Positions 8,095-17,072 of a DNA stretch of 51,939 nucleotides are shown here, piece by piece. The position numbers and the translations under genes were made by a program. The DNA is from Microbacterium aurantiacum. Its GTDB lineage: Bacteria > Actinomycetota > Actinomycetes > Actinomycetales > Microbacteriaceae. The stretch spans positions 15,804-67,742 of the forward strand of contig NZ_PGGU01000022.1 of NCBI RefSeq assembly GCF_002872075.1, given 5' to 3'. Within the stretch, counting starts at the first letter, position 1. Each line of letters begins with the position of its first letter. The notes beneath the pieces were generated by a model. That model had not been told where the DNA came from, ran no database searches, and saw only the letters and a program-made list of their open reading frames with translations.

Positions 8095-9777
8095 ATGGCG
8101 CACAAGCCGGATGCGGTCACCCACTGGTGGCGAAGCATCAGCCTGCGTGCGAAGGTCACCGGCGTCACCGTCGCGGTACTCGCCCTGGGACTCCTGATCG
8201 CGGGGATCGGGACCGTGCCGATGCTGCGCAACTCCCTCATCGCGAACATCGACGCACAGCTGCCTTCGCTGGTCTCCAGCGATCTCACCGGCCGCTTCTT
8301 CGAGATCACCACGCAGGACGGCGTGACCACCTATTCGCAGGTCGAGATGCCGCGGGATTTCTCCTTCGCCGTCTACGATCACCACGGACGACTGGCGGCC
8401 ACGGCGGGCAGCGGTCCCTCGCCGGACTTCCCCACGAAGTACTCGCTGCAGCGCGCCACGGCGGACCTCGACCTCCGGTTCACCCTCGACGGGGAGGGCG
8501 GCAGTTCGTTCCGTGCCGCGGTCGCCGTGGTGGAGGGCGATGACGGCGCCTATCGCGTGCAGCTCGCCGCAATGCCGCTCGACGAGGTGGATCGGATCAT
8601 CGGGCAGTACTTCGGCATCTACACGACCGTCGCACTGATCACCATCTTCATCGCCGCCCTGCTCACCCGGGGGCTCGTGACGCTCACCTTCCGCAGGCTC
8701 GGGCAGGTGGAGTCCACGGCGATGTCGATCGCCGCCGGCGACTTCAGCCAGCGTCTCACCGATCTCGAGCCGACCACGGAGGTCGGCCGGCTCAATTCCG
8801 CCATCAACACGATGCTCGACCGCGTCGACGGATCGCTCGCTCAGCGGGATCGAACGGTGCGGCATATGCGCCGCTTCATCGGAGACGCCAGCCACGAGCT
8901 GCGCACGCCGCTCGTCAGCGTCCGCGGCTACGCCGAGCTGTATCGCATGGGTGCCATCCGCGGCGACGAGGACACCGCCCGCGCCATGGAGCGCATCGAG
9001 AAGGAGGCGATCCGGATGGGCGTGCTCGTCGAGGACCTCCTCGCTCTCGCCCGCCTGGACGAGGAGCGCGAACCCGAGATCGAACCTCTCGACCTCCGCC
9101 CGATCGCACGCGACGCCGCGCTCGATCTCCGCGCCGCAGCTCCCGGGCGGACCGTCACCGTGGTCGACCTGACCGGCGAGGCGGCCGCCGCACCGCCCAC
9201 GTACACCGTCACGGTGCGCACCGACACGCACTCAGCGGCGCCCCGAGGACTCGCCGGAGCCACACTCGCCCGGCTGCGCCGGAAACCGCGCACTCCCTCC
9301 GGGGAGGTGCCGGCGATCGACTTCACCGAATCGGCAGACCTCCCCGTGCGCACGCCGCCGATCGTCCTCGGCGAGGAGAACAAGGTGCGCCAAGTGGTGA
9401 CGAACCTGCTCGGCAACGCTCGCCGGTTCTCCCCGGAAGACAGTCCGATCGAGATCGTCGTCGACGCCGATCGTGTGCGCGGCACCGGGAGCATCGCGGT
9501 CGTCGACCACGGCGAGGGCATCCCCCCGCAGATCCGCGAGCAGATCTTCGAACGGTTCTGGCGAGCGGACACGTCTCGCGCCAGGGAGACCGGCGGCTCA
9601 GGCCTCGGCCTGGCGATCGTCTCGTCGATCGTGAAGGCGCTGCACGGTTCCGTCGCCGTCACCGAGACCGCGGGCGGCGGCGCCACCTTCACCGTCACAT
9701 TGCCCCTCGCCCCCTCCCGGGCGACGCCCGCTCACCTGATGGAGGACACGCAGCCCCTCGATCGGCTCGAGCTGTAA
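8095..9777 (+). CDS. Sensor histidine kinase
   Basis: A 560-residue membrane histidine kinase. A first membrane helix lies at about residues 19-42, then an extracytoplasmic sensor of about 130 residues, a second helix near 178-200 and a HAMP linker. The phospho-acceptor His is H267 in DASHELRTP. The ATP-binding domain has an N box (NLLGNARRF) near 435, then GEGIPP, FERFWR and GGSGLGLAI. Between the dimerisation and ATP domains is an extra stretch of about 50 residues, rich in Pro, Thr and Arg, that most relatives lack. A GGGAGGA ribosome site precedes the ATG. A 7-bp hairpin (8027-8046) lies between it and the upstream regulator gene. Confidence 0.93.
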   Translation: MAHKPDAVTHWWRSISLRAKVTGVTVAVLALGLLIAGIGTVPMLRNSLIANIDAQLPSLVSSDLTGRFFEITTQDGVTTYSQVEMPRDFSFAVYDHHGRLAATAGSGPSPDFPTKYSLQRATADLDLRFTLDGEGGSSFRAAVAVVEGDDGAYRVQLAAMPLDEVDRIIGQYFGIYTTVALITIFIAALLTRGLVTLTFRRLGQVESTAMSIAAGDFSQRLTDLEPTTEVGRLNSAINTMLDRVDGSLAQRDRTVRHMRRFIGDASHELRTPLVSVRGYAELYRMGAIRGDEDTARAMERIEKEAIRMGVLVEDLLALARLDEEREPEIEPLDLRPIARDAALDLRAAAPGRTVTVVDLTGEAAAAPPTYTVTVRTDTHSAAPRGLAGATLARLRRKPRTPSGEVPAIDFTESADLPVRTPPIVLGEENKVRQVVTNLLGNARRFSPEDSPIEIVVDADRVRGTGSIAVVDHGEGIPPQIREQIFERFWRADTSRARETGGSGLGLAIVSSIVKALHGSVAVTETAGGGATFTVTLPLAPSRATPAHLMEDTQPLDRLEL

Positions 9778-9871
9778 CGAAGTCGTCCTGCACCGTTCCT
9801 CGACTCCGCGGCTTGTGCACAACACGCGGGGACGGCCGCGTCTTCGACCCGACAGCGGACCGGTCGGCGAA

Positions 9872-9877
9872 TAGGTT
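9872..9877 (+). promoter_or_regulatory. -10 element candidate upstream of WXG100 gene
   Basis: TAGGTT lies 25 nt before the ATG at 9903. I see no good -35 match. Confidence 0.35.
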
Positions 9878-9878
9878 C

Positions 9879-9901
9879 GGAACTCCATCGAGAGGAGTTC
9901 C
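9879..9901 (+). promoter_or_regulatory. Hairpin that pairs the ribosome binding site
   Basis: GGAACTCC (9879-9886) pairs perfectly with GGAGTTCC (9894-9901). The Shine-Dalgarno sequence AGAGGAG runs into the right arm and the hairpin ends 1 nt before the ATG. If the transcript starts upstream of 9879, translation would be restrained. A start set by the -10 at 9872 would remove part of the left arm. Confidence 0.4.
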
Positions 9902-9902
9902 C

Positions 9903-10190
9903 ATGTCCGTCTTCACCGTCGACACCGAGGCCGTGCAGGCCGCGAACGGCGCGGCTCACGCCACCATGGCCCGCCTGCAGAGCGAGTCCACCACCCTGAT
10001 GGCTCAGCTCAACCAGTTGCAGTCGTCCTGGACCGGCAGCGCGTCCACCGCTTTCCAGACCTGCAGCGAGCAGTGGCGCGGCGCGCAGCTGCACGTCGAG
10101 CAGGTTCTGGAGTCGATCGGCACGGCCCTCGGCGCTGCCGCCATGCAGTACGCCGACGCCGACCAGTACTCGGCCAGCCTGTTCCGCTGA
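9903..10190 (+). CDS. WXG100-family (ESAT-6-like) protein
   Basis: A 95-residue two-helix protein of the WXG100 family, with the turn motif WTG in SSWTGSASTAF near residue 42. Such proteins are small helical-hairpin substrates of type VII (ESX) secretion. The ATG at 9903 is preferred because it follows a GAGAGGAG ribosome site and gives the usual family length. No EccC ATPase or other ESX gene is in the window, so any secretion machinery must be encoded elsewhere. The gene stands alone and is followed by a strong terminator. Confidence 0.85.
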   Translation: MSVFTVDTEAVQAANGAAHATMARLQSESTTLMAQLNQLQSSWTGSASTAFQTCSEQWRGAQLHVEQVLESIGTALGAAAMQYADADQYSASLFR

Positions 10191-10210
10191 TCCCCCTCCG
10201 CGGAACGCAG

Positions 10211-10242
10211 AAACGCCCCGGCCGAGAGGCCGGGGCGTTTCT
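10211..10242. terminator. Bidirectional rho-independent terminator
   Basis: The perfect stem AACGCCCCGGCC / GGCCGGGGCGTT with loop GAGA has T-rich flanks on both sides. It serves the WXG100 gene (+) and groEL (-), which converge here. Confidence 0.9.
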
Positions 10243-10259
10243 GTGCGAGGAAGCGGGAC

Positions 10260-11915
<1,656 letters not shown>

Positions 11916-11942
11916 TTAGCACTCAGACTGAGAGAGTGCTAA
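11916..11942. promoter_or_regulatory. CIRCE operator (HrcA site)
   Basis: TTAGCACTC-N9-GAGTGCTAA matches the CIRCE consensus without a mismatch. HrcA binds this element and represses chaperonin genes; here it lies upstream of groEL. Confidence 0.95.
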
Positions 11943-11991
11943 CGCCATTCTGGCACTCGACCCCTTCGAGTGCAAGCTGCGAGGAGGGGTA

Positions 11992-12567
11992 CTACTCCGC
12001 GGGAGTCTCGGTCGGCTCCGGAGCGGTCGTCGACCGATCGAGCCCGATCACCACGGTGAGCTGCTTCTGATCCGTCACCGTCTCGCCGGCATAGAAGTCG
12101 CTCTGCTGCACGGCGGCGCCCCCGATCAGGTTCGCCAGCCCGATGGCTGCGAGCTCATCCGCCTCGGCGACGTAATACACCGTGGTCGACGCGAAATCCT
12201 GGCTGCTGCTGTCGCCGGCCGAGACGTTCTCGGCGGGCCAGCCGCTGGTCAGCAGCACATCGCGCATCTGCGCGGCCAGGCTCTCCTCTGCGGTGCCGTT
12301 GAGGATCATCACCGCGTACGTCGTGTCGACGATCCCGGTCTCCACCGGGGTCGGAGCGACGGTCGGCTCTGGTTCGGGGAACAGGGTGATGCGTCCCATC
12401 ATGACGAGCGCGACGAAGATGCCGCCGATGATGAGCACCAGTGCGGCGACGAACGACCACAGCAGCACGACCCAGCCGTTCATGCCGGGGGCTTCGGCGC
12501 GGTGCGCTCCTACGCGTCCGGAAGAACGGGGGACGTCATCGAAGCGATCTCGAGTGGGCTTGGACAC
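11992..12567 (-). CDS. LytR_C-domain membrane protein
   Basis: A 191-residue protein with a cytosolic N-terminus, one membrane helix (about residues 32-56), a Pro/Thr-rich linker and an external LytR C-terminal domain (VMILNGTAEESLAAQMRDVL, TTVYYVAEADELAA). The domain occurs at the C-terminus of LCP cell-wall ligases and also alone, as here and in Rv0431. Its exact role is unknown; an envelope role is likely. GTG start: TAGCAT (minus strand, plus 12574-12579) is 6 nt upstream. In Mycobacterium the same gene neighbours groEL2, so the arrangement is conserved. Confidence 0.85.
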   Translation of the reverse strand: MSKPTRDRFDDVPRSSGRVGAHRAEAPGMNGWVVLLWSFVAALVLIIGGIFVALVMMGRITLFPEPEPTVAPTPVETGIVDTTYAVMILNGTAEESLAAQMRDVLLTSGWPAENVSAGDSSSQDFASTTVYYVAEADELAAIGLANLIGGAAVQQSDFYAGETVTDQKQLTVVIGLDRSTTAPEPTETPAE

Positions 12568-12573
12568 CCCTCG

Positions 12574-12579
12574 ATGCTA
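12574..12579 (-). promoter_or_regulatory. -10 element of LytR_C gene
   Basis: TAGCAT on the minus strand ends 6 nt before the GTG at 12567. This is leaderless-type spacing. Confidence 0.5.
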
Positions 12580-12634
12580 GCGGCACCCGTCTGCGAATCC
12601 GCATCGTGCCGACCCCGGCCGGGCGACCCGGGCG

Positions 12635-12892
12635 TCAGCTCACGAAACCGGGAACGCGTGCGGCGCGACGTGCGGCGCGGGAGTCGCGGATGCGACGGAG
12701 CCGCCGCACCAGCATCGGGTCGTACTCCAGGGCGATGTCCGAGTCGATCAGTCGCGACAGCAATTGGTAGTACCGGGCCGCGCTCATCCCGAGCTGCGTG
12801 CGGATGACCTCTTCCTTCGCACCGCCGTGCCGCGGCCAGGCGGCCTCGAGCGCGAGGATCGCGCGATCGCGCTCCGTCAGGTCTCCGAGCAT
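12635..12892 (-). CDS. DUF3263 helix-turn-helix-like protein
   Basis: An 85-residue actinobacterial DUF3263 protein. It contains a helix-turn-helix-like segment (EEVIRTQLGMSAARYYQLLSR) and a very basic C-terminus (RRLRRIRDSRAARRAAR), so nucleic-acid binding is likely but unproven. The ATG follows a TAGCCT -10 element by 6 nt. That element overlaps the stop codon of the upstream DUF2332 gene. It lies next to the LytR_C gene, as in Mycobacterium. Confidence 0.85.
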   Translation of the reverse strand: MLGDLTERDRAILALEAAWPRHGGAKEEVIRTQLGMSAARYYQLLSRLIDSDIALEYDPMLVRRLRRIRDSRAARRAARVPGFVS

Positions 12893-12898
12893 GGGTCC

Positions 12899-12904
12899 AG
12901 GCTA
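12899..12904 (-). promoter_or_regulatory. -10 element of DUF3263 gene
   Basis: TAGCCT on the minus strand lies 6 nt before the ATG at 12892. It includes the TAG stop codon of the DUF2332 gene. Confidence 0.5.
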
Positions 12905-13894
12905 GGACGGATCGGCCGGATCGCCCGCGCGCCACTCCCACCATCGGCCCAAGGGATCGGCGGACGCACGCACCGCACCGTCGAGGGCGACCACGAAGCC
13001 GGGCCACGACTCCGCATCGACGGCCGGTTCCCACACGTCGAGCAGGCCGGGAGGATCGATGGTCACCCACCTCGCTCGCAGCCGGCGGATCTGCCCGACG
13101 AGCGCGAGCCGATCGGCACGCGGGATGTGGATGAGAACGCCCGGTGTGGTGATCACCAGCGTCGCGCCGGTCGGGGCCTCGGCCGCGAGCACGTGCAGTC
13201 GATCCCGCGCATCACCGGCGACGAGCAGCGCCGGTTCGGACGCGGCGATGTCGAGAGCCGCCGCGATACGCTCCTCCCGCCCCTCTTCCCCCGGCCAGAC
13301 CAGTCCCCGGAGCCAGCGACGATCGCGATCATCGCCGGCGTCCAGCGGTGCGAGGTCGATTCCCGCACGCCAGACGACCTCCGGCATCCGCAATCCGGGA
13401 ATCGGGCCGTCGGTGATGCTCTCGAGCACGACGGGCGACGGCCCGTCAACCGGGTCGAGCGCCGCGCGCAAGGAGCCGTTCGAGCCGGAGAAGCGGTAGG
13501 AGTAGCGGTCCGGATACAGGCAGAGCCCCGCGGCCGCCCCCACCTCGAGCAGGGCGATGGGGCCGGCGATCTCCGACAGCACGGGCAGCAGCGGGGCGAG
13601 CCGGAGCGGCTCGTTGGTCTGGAGCTGCCTCCGCGAGCACTCTGCGACGACCTCGTCGGCGTGTGCGAGTACGAAGGCGCGCCAGAGAGGATAGTCCGCG
13701 AGGGCGGCACCGAGCATCCGGGTGACCGCGAAGACCAGCGGCGGCTGACGGCGGGTCTCGGGGATGCGCGCGAGGAGGCTCTGCATCTCCGGGTCGCCGG
13801 CGACGCCCGACGCCCACTCGACGTACAGCTCGCTGCGACCGGGAGCCTCCTCCCGCGCGAAGCGCAGGAAGCGCTGGCGCACGGCATCCGTCAT
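12902..13894 (-). CDS. DUF2332 family protein
   Basis: A 330-residue DUF2332 protein of unknown function. Near residue 120 it has LLEVGAAAGLCLYPDRYSY, which resembles motif I of SAM-dependent methyltransferases, and later a VITTPGVLIHIP strand, so a Rossmann-type fold is plausible. I placed the start at 13894 (MTDAVRQ); a GTG at 13924 would add ten residues but has no ribosome site and invades the msrB promoter. GAGAAT lies 6 nt before this ATG and may be its -10. It is divergent from msrB. A methyltransferase activity is inference only. Confidence 0.78.
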   Translation of the reverse strand: MTDAVRQRFLRFAREEAPGRSELYVEWASGVAGDPEMQSLLARIPETRRQPPLVFAVTRMLGAALADYPLWRAFVLAHADEVVAECSRRQLQTNEPLRLAPLLPVLSEIAGPIALLEVGAAAGLCLYPDRYSYRFSGSNGSLRAALDPVDGPSPVVLESITDGPIPGLRMPEVVWRAGIDLAPLDAGDDRDRRWLRGLVWPGEEGREERIAAALDIAASEPALLVAGDARDRLHVLAAEAPTGATLVITTPGVLIHIPRADRLALVGQIRRLRARWVTIDPPGLLDVWEPAVDAESWPGFVVALDGAVRASADPLGRWWEWRAGDPADPS

Positions 13895-13965
13895 GCTCCC
13901 ATTCTCACCCGCGTGGCCCGCCACGACCGCAGACGCGAGAGAATGGGAGGGACACAGGAGGACTC

Positions 13966-14370
13966 ATGCCGTACAGCGTGGACAAGACCGAAGACGAGTG
14001 GCGCCGAGAGCTCGGCGACGAGCAGTACGCGGTGCTGCGTCAGGCCGCGACGGAGCGTGCCTGGACGGGCGAGCTGCTTGACGAGAAGCGCGCGGGTCTC
14101 TACACCTGCGGCGCGTGCGGTGCCGAGCTGTTCAAGAGCGGCACCAAGTTCGACTCGGGATGCGGATGGCCGAGCTTCTACGAGTCGATCCGTCCGGACG
14201 CGGTCCAGCTGATCGAGGACGCGACCCTCGGAATGGTGCGCACAGAGGTGCGCTGCGCGAACTGCGGATCCCACCTCGGCCACGTGTTCCCGGACGGATT
14301 CGGCACGCCGACCGGGGACCGGTACTGCATGAACTCGATCGCGATGAACTTCACGCCGGACGAATCGTGA
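13966..14370 (+). CDS. msrB: Methionine-R-sulfoxide reductase B
   Basis: A 134-residue MsrB that reduces the R-isomer of methionine sulfoxide in oxidised proteins, recycled by thioredoxin. The catalytic Cys is C121 in RYCMNS. Zinc is held by C48 and C51 (CGAC) and C97 and C100 (CANC). C66 in the SGCGWPSF segment may be the resolving Cys. An AGGAGG ribosome site precedes the ATG. The stop overlaps the GTG start of the nitroreductase gene (GTGA), so both are probably coupled in an oxidative-stress transcript. Confidence 0.96.
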   Translation: MPYSVDKTEDEWRRELGDEQYAVLRQAATERAWTGELLDEKRAGLYTCGACGAELFKSGTKFDSGCGWPSFYESIRPDAVQLIEDATLGMVRTEVRCANCGSHLGHVFPDGFGTPTGDRYCMNSIAMNFTPDES

Positions 14371-14915
14371 GCGTGCTGGACGCCGTCCGTTCACGGCAGT
14401 CCTGGTCGAAGGTCACCGACGACGCGCCCTCGCACGAGGAGCTGCTGACCCTGGTGTCCGCGGCGGGTCGCGTCGCCGATCATTCGTCGCTGCGCCCGTG
14501 GCGACTCATCGAACTGCGCGGCGGCGACCGCGAGGCGCTGGCAGCGGCGATCGCGAAGGCCGAGGGCGACAAGTCGCCGTCTTCGAAGCCGCTGCGCGCC
14601 CCGCTGCTGATCGCCGTGGTCGCCAGTTACCGCAAGAGCAAAGTGCCGCGCTGGGAGCAGGAGGCCGTCGCCTCCGGCGTCGCACACACGCTGAGCCTGC
14701 TGCTGGACGACGCGGGGTGGGGTGTGTTCTGGCGCACGGGGCACTACACGCGATCGAAGGCGGTCGCCAAGGCGCACGGCCTGACCAAGGACGAGGAACT
14801 GCTGGGCTGGCTCTACGTCGGCGGCAAACCGGCGGGGAAGAAGGCGGGGCGGCGCAAGCCCGTCGACGCCCGACGGCTCGTCACGCGGATGCCGAAGAAG
14901 GCGAAGAAGAAGTAG
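14367..14915 (+). CDS. Nitroreductase-family flavoprotein
   Basis: A 182-residue nitroreductase-like protein, expected to bind FMN and use NAD(P)H. It opens with VLDAVRSRQSW, typical of the family, then HSSLRPWRLIEL and a central SGVAHTLSLLLDDAGWGVFWRTG. The C-terminus is strongly Lys- and Arg-rich and not conserved. The GTG start at 14367 overlaps the msrB stop (GTGA), which supports translational coupling. The substrate cannot be told. The start was set by this overlap and by the family N-terminus; an upstream in-frame extension overlaps msrB and is rejected. Confidence 0.85.
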   Translation: MSVLDAVRSRQSWSKVTDDAPSHEELLTLVSAAGRVADHSSLRPWRLIELRGGDREALAAAIAKAEGDKSPSSKPLRAPLLIAVVASYRKSKVPRWEQEAVASGVAHTLSLLLDDAGWGVFWRTGHYTRSKAVAKAHGLTKDEELLGWLYVGGKPAGKKAGRRKPVDARRLVTRMPKKAKKK

Positions 14916-14933
14916 CCGACGCCAGGACCCGTA

Positions 14934-15878
14934 TCAACGGCGGCGACGCCACCACGGGATCGCGACGACGACGGATGCCGCTGCCACGGCCACCATCGCG
15001 ATGAGCTGCCACGGGGCAGGCCCTGCCGTCGCCGGCCAGAGCAGATCGATCACGACCGATGCGCTCAGCTGTCCGAGCACCGAGCCGAGACCCATCAGGA
15101 GCACACCCGTGTGCGCGACGATGAACGCACCGAGCAGGATGTAGGCGAAGCCGAGGAGTCCGCCGAGGTACAGCCACGGCTCCGCCGGGAGCGCATTCGG
15201 CAGGCCGCGGAAGGCGACGCTGATCGATGCCGCCGCCGCGAGCGCGATCGTCCCCGCGATGAAGCTCATCAGTGTGGCGGCCATGGGCGAGCGCACCCGC
15301 TGGGCGAGCCGGCCGTTGGTCGCCGCCTGCCAGGCGATTCCGACGCCGGCGGCGAAGGGCAGCAGCAGCATCCACAGCGGTGCGGTCGCAAGCACGTCAC
15401 CGCCGAGCGATATACCGACCGCGGCGAGCGCGAGCGCGCCGCCGAGCACACGCCCGGGTGTGACGGCGACCACGCCGGCCGGACCGAAGCCCATCCTGTC
15501 CAGGACCAGTCCGTGCAGGGTCTGCCCGGCGACGACCCCGACCGTGAACAGTGACACCCCGAGCACTCCGGCGGTGACGCCCTGGGTGGAGACGGTGAGG
15601 GCGCCGCAGGCGCCGCCGAGCAGCATCCAGAACGGGATCTCCTGCCGGCGGATGCCGCTCCACAGCCGCGCGGTGCCTGCACGGGCGGAAGGGATGCACG
15701 GGATCACGACGACGAGCACGAGGAGACCGACGGCGAAGGAGAGGAATCCGGCGACGATGCCGTCGTCGACCCGCACCCCGAGGACGCCGTTGATGCGGGC
15801 CTGGATCGCGGTCATCGCGCCGATCGCGACGGCTCCGCCGAGCGCCACCGGGGCGGGGAGCGCGCGCTTCTCGGTCAC
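14934..15878 (-). CDS. DMT-family transporter, YdcZ/DUF606 type
   Basis: A 314-residue membrane protein with about ten helices, made of two similar halves (GGAVAIGAMTAIQARINGVLG in the first; ATNGRLAQRVRSPMAATLMSF in the second), typical of the YdcZ/DUF606 branch of the drug/metabolite transporter superfamily. The substrate is unknown. GTG start at 15878: a TAGGGT -10 element lies 7 nt upstream, and the following residues TEKRALPAP lead straight into helix 1. It is divergent from the SRAP gene. Confidence 0.85.
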   Translation of the reverse strand: MTEKRALPAPVALGGAVAIGAMTAIQARINGVLGVRVDDGIVAGFLSFAVGLLVLVVVIPCIPSARAGTARLWSGIRRQEIPFWMLLGGACGALTVSTQGVTAGVLGVSLFTVGVVAGQTLHGLVLDRMGFGPAGVVAVTPGRVLGGALALAAVGISLGGDVLATAPLWMLLLPFAAGVGIAWQAATNGRLAQRVRSPMAATLMSFIAGTIALAAAASISVAFRGLPNALPAEPWLYLGGLLGFAYILLGAFIVAHTGVLLMGLGSVLGQLSASVVIDLLWPATAGPAPWQLIAMVAVAAASVVVAIPWWRRRR

Positions 15879-15885
15879 GGGTCCG

Positions 15886-15891
15886 ACCCTA
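15886..15891 (-). promoter_or_regulatory. -10 element of DMT transporter gene
   Basis: TAGGGT on the minus strand lies 7 nt before the GTG at 15878. Confidence 0.45.
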
Positions 15892-15917
15892 CCCGAGCGG
15901 ATGTCCGGGGTCGGCGC

Positions 15918-15923
15918 TACCCT
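15918..15923 (+). promoter_or_regulatory. -10 element of SRAP gene
   Basis: TACCCT lies 6 nt before the ATG at 15930, with no ribosome site between. Confidence 0.5.
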
Positions 15924-15929
15924 GTCTGC

Positions 15930-16583
15930 ATGTGCGCGAGCTACGGTCTGGATCCCCGGTTCACCGATGCGGAGCTCATCTCCGCCGTCGATGAGGAGAT
16001 CCTCGACGGCCTGCGCGCGTGGGCTCGCGAGAACGCCGGCGAGACGCTGAGACCGACGGGCAAGAACCTCCGCAACCTCAATCCGGTCATCATCGATGCC
16101 GACGGCGAGACCGCGGTGGAGCCCGCGTGGTGGGGGTTCCTGATCGACGGCGCCCCCTCGCGGTTCCCCTCGATCAACACGCGCTCGGAACGGCTGCAGG
16201 AGCGACCGGGCAGCCTGCGCTCGCGTGCGATCGTCCCGGCGACCGGCTGGTACGAGATGAAGAAGCCCGAGCGGGTATGGCATGAGTTCGGCCTCGACGG
16301 CGGCGGCCTCTTCGGCATGGCCGCCGTCACTCAGCGAGGACGCACCGCCGACGGCGAATGGTTCACCTGCTACTCGATCGTCATGCGCCCGGCACCCGCG
16401 CACCTGGCCGGCGTCCACGACCGCATGCCCGTGCTGATCCCGACGCCGTTCGCGCGCGACTGGCTGAGGGCGCAGGGCGACCGTGAGCTCATCGACGCGG
16501 CGCTGCTGGCCGCGGCATCGCTCGACGAGCGCGTGATCGCCGTACCCCGCGCCGACGACAAGGGCACGGATCGGCTCTTCTGA
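15930..16583 (+). CDS. SRAP domain protein (YedK/HMCES-like)
   Basis: A 217-residue SOS-response-associated protein that covalently caps abasic sites in single-stranded DNA. The catalytic Cys is residue 2, exposed after Met removal (MCASYG). The other active-site positions are present: the Asn in SINTRSE, Glu in GWYEM and His in HDRMP. Its start must be at this ATG because Cys2 is essential. A TACCCT -10 element lies 6 nt upstream. I see no clear LexA box nearby. A YjbR-type gene follows after 19 nt. Confidence 0.93.
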   Translation: MCASYGLDPRFTDAELISAVDEEILDGLRAWARENAGETLRPTGKNLRNLNPVIIDADGETAVEPAWWGFLIDGAPSRFPSINTRSERLQERPGSLRSRAIVPATGWYEMKKPERVWHEFGLDGGGLFGMAAVTQRGRTADGEWFTCYSIVMRPAPAHLAGVHDRMPVLIPTPFARDWLRAQGDRELIDAALLAAASLDERVIAVPRADDKGTDRLF

Positions 16584-16602
16584 GCATCATGGATCGAGCA
16601 CC

Positions 16603-16986
16603 ATGGATGCCGCAGACCTGACCTCGCTCGCCTCGGCACGCGCCGAGGAGCTCCCCGGATCCGAGCGGGAGAACCCGTTCGGCCCTGAATGGGACGTCTT
16701 CAAGGTGCGCGGCCGGGTCTTCCTGCTGACGCCTCTGGACGGGACCGGCCGAGTGACCCTCAAGTCACACCCCGACGATGCCGTGGCGCTGCGTGAGACG
16801 TTCCCCGACATCGTCCCCGGGTACCACATGAACAAGAAACACTGGATCACCTTGATGCCGGGAAAGACACTCGACGCCGATCTGATCGCAGAGCTCGTGA
16901 CCGAGTCGTACCTTCTCGTGGTGGAGAATCTCCCCCTCAGGCTGCGCCCGGTCGACCCCGCGCTCTTCGGGCGTCCACCGGCCTGA
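16603..16986 (+). CDS. MmcQ/YjbR-like protein
   Basis: A 127-residue protein of the MmcQ/YjbR family (CyaY-like fold), often annotated as DNA-binding. Characteristic stretches are FGPEWDVFKVRGRVFLL, LKSHPDDAVALRE and HMNKKHWITL. The biochemical role is not established. It follows the SRAP gene after 19 nt, so co-transcription is likely. No ribosome site is obvious before the ATG. Confidence 0.85.
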   Translation: MDAADLTSLASARAEELPGSERENPFGPEWDVFKVRGRVFLLTPLDGTGRVTLKSHPDDAVALRETFPDIVPGYHMNKKHWITLMPGKTLDADLIAELVTESYLLVVENLPLRLRPVDPALFGRPPA

Positions 16987-17060
16987 CCGCCCGCCGCAGG
17001 AGGAATCCCCGCGGCGAGAAACGGTACCTGCGGAGGACGCGAGGGACCGATGCCCCCTCC

Positions 17061-17066
17061 TAGCGT
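17061..17066 (+). promoter_or_regulatory. -10 element of ABC exporter operon
   Basis: TAGCGT lies 6 nt before the ATG at 17073. It would start a leaderless mRNA for the ABC/two-component operon. Confidence 0.5.
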
Positions 17067-17072
17067 GGAAGC

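Noticed and set aside
14934..16418. Extension of the DMT transporter by about 180 N-terminal residues
   Set aside because: The extra part is antisense to the SRAP gene and is not transporter-like. A GTG with a -10 element at leaderless distance gives a proper start.
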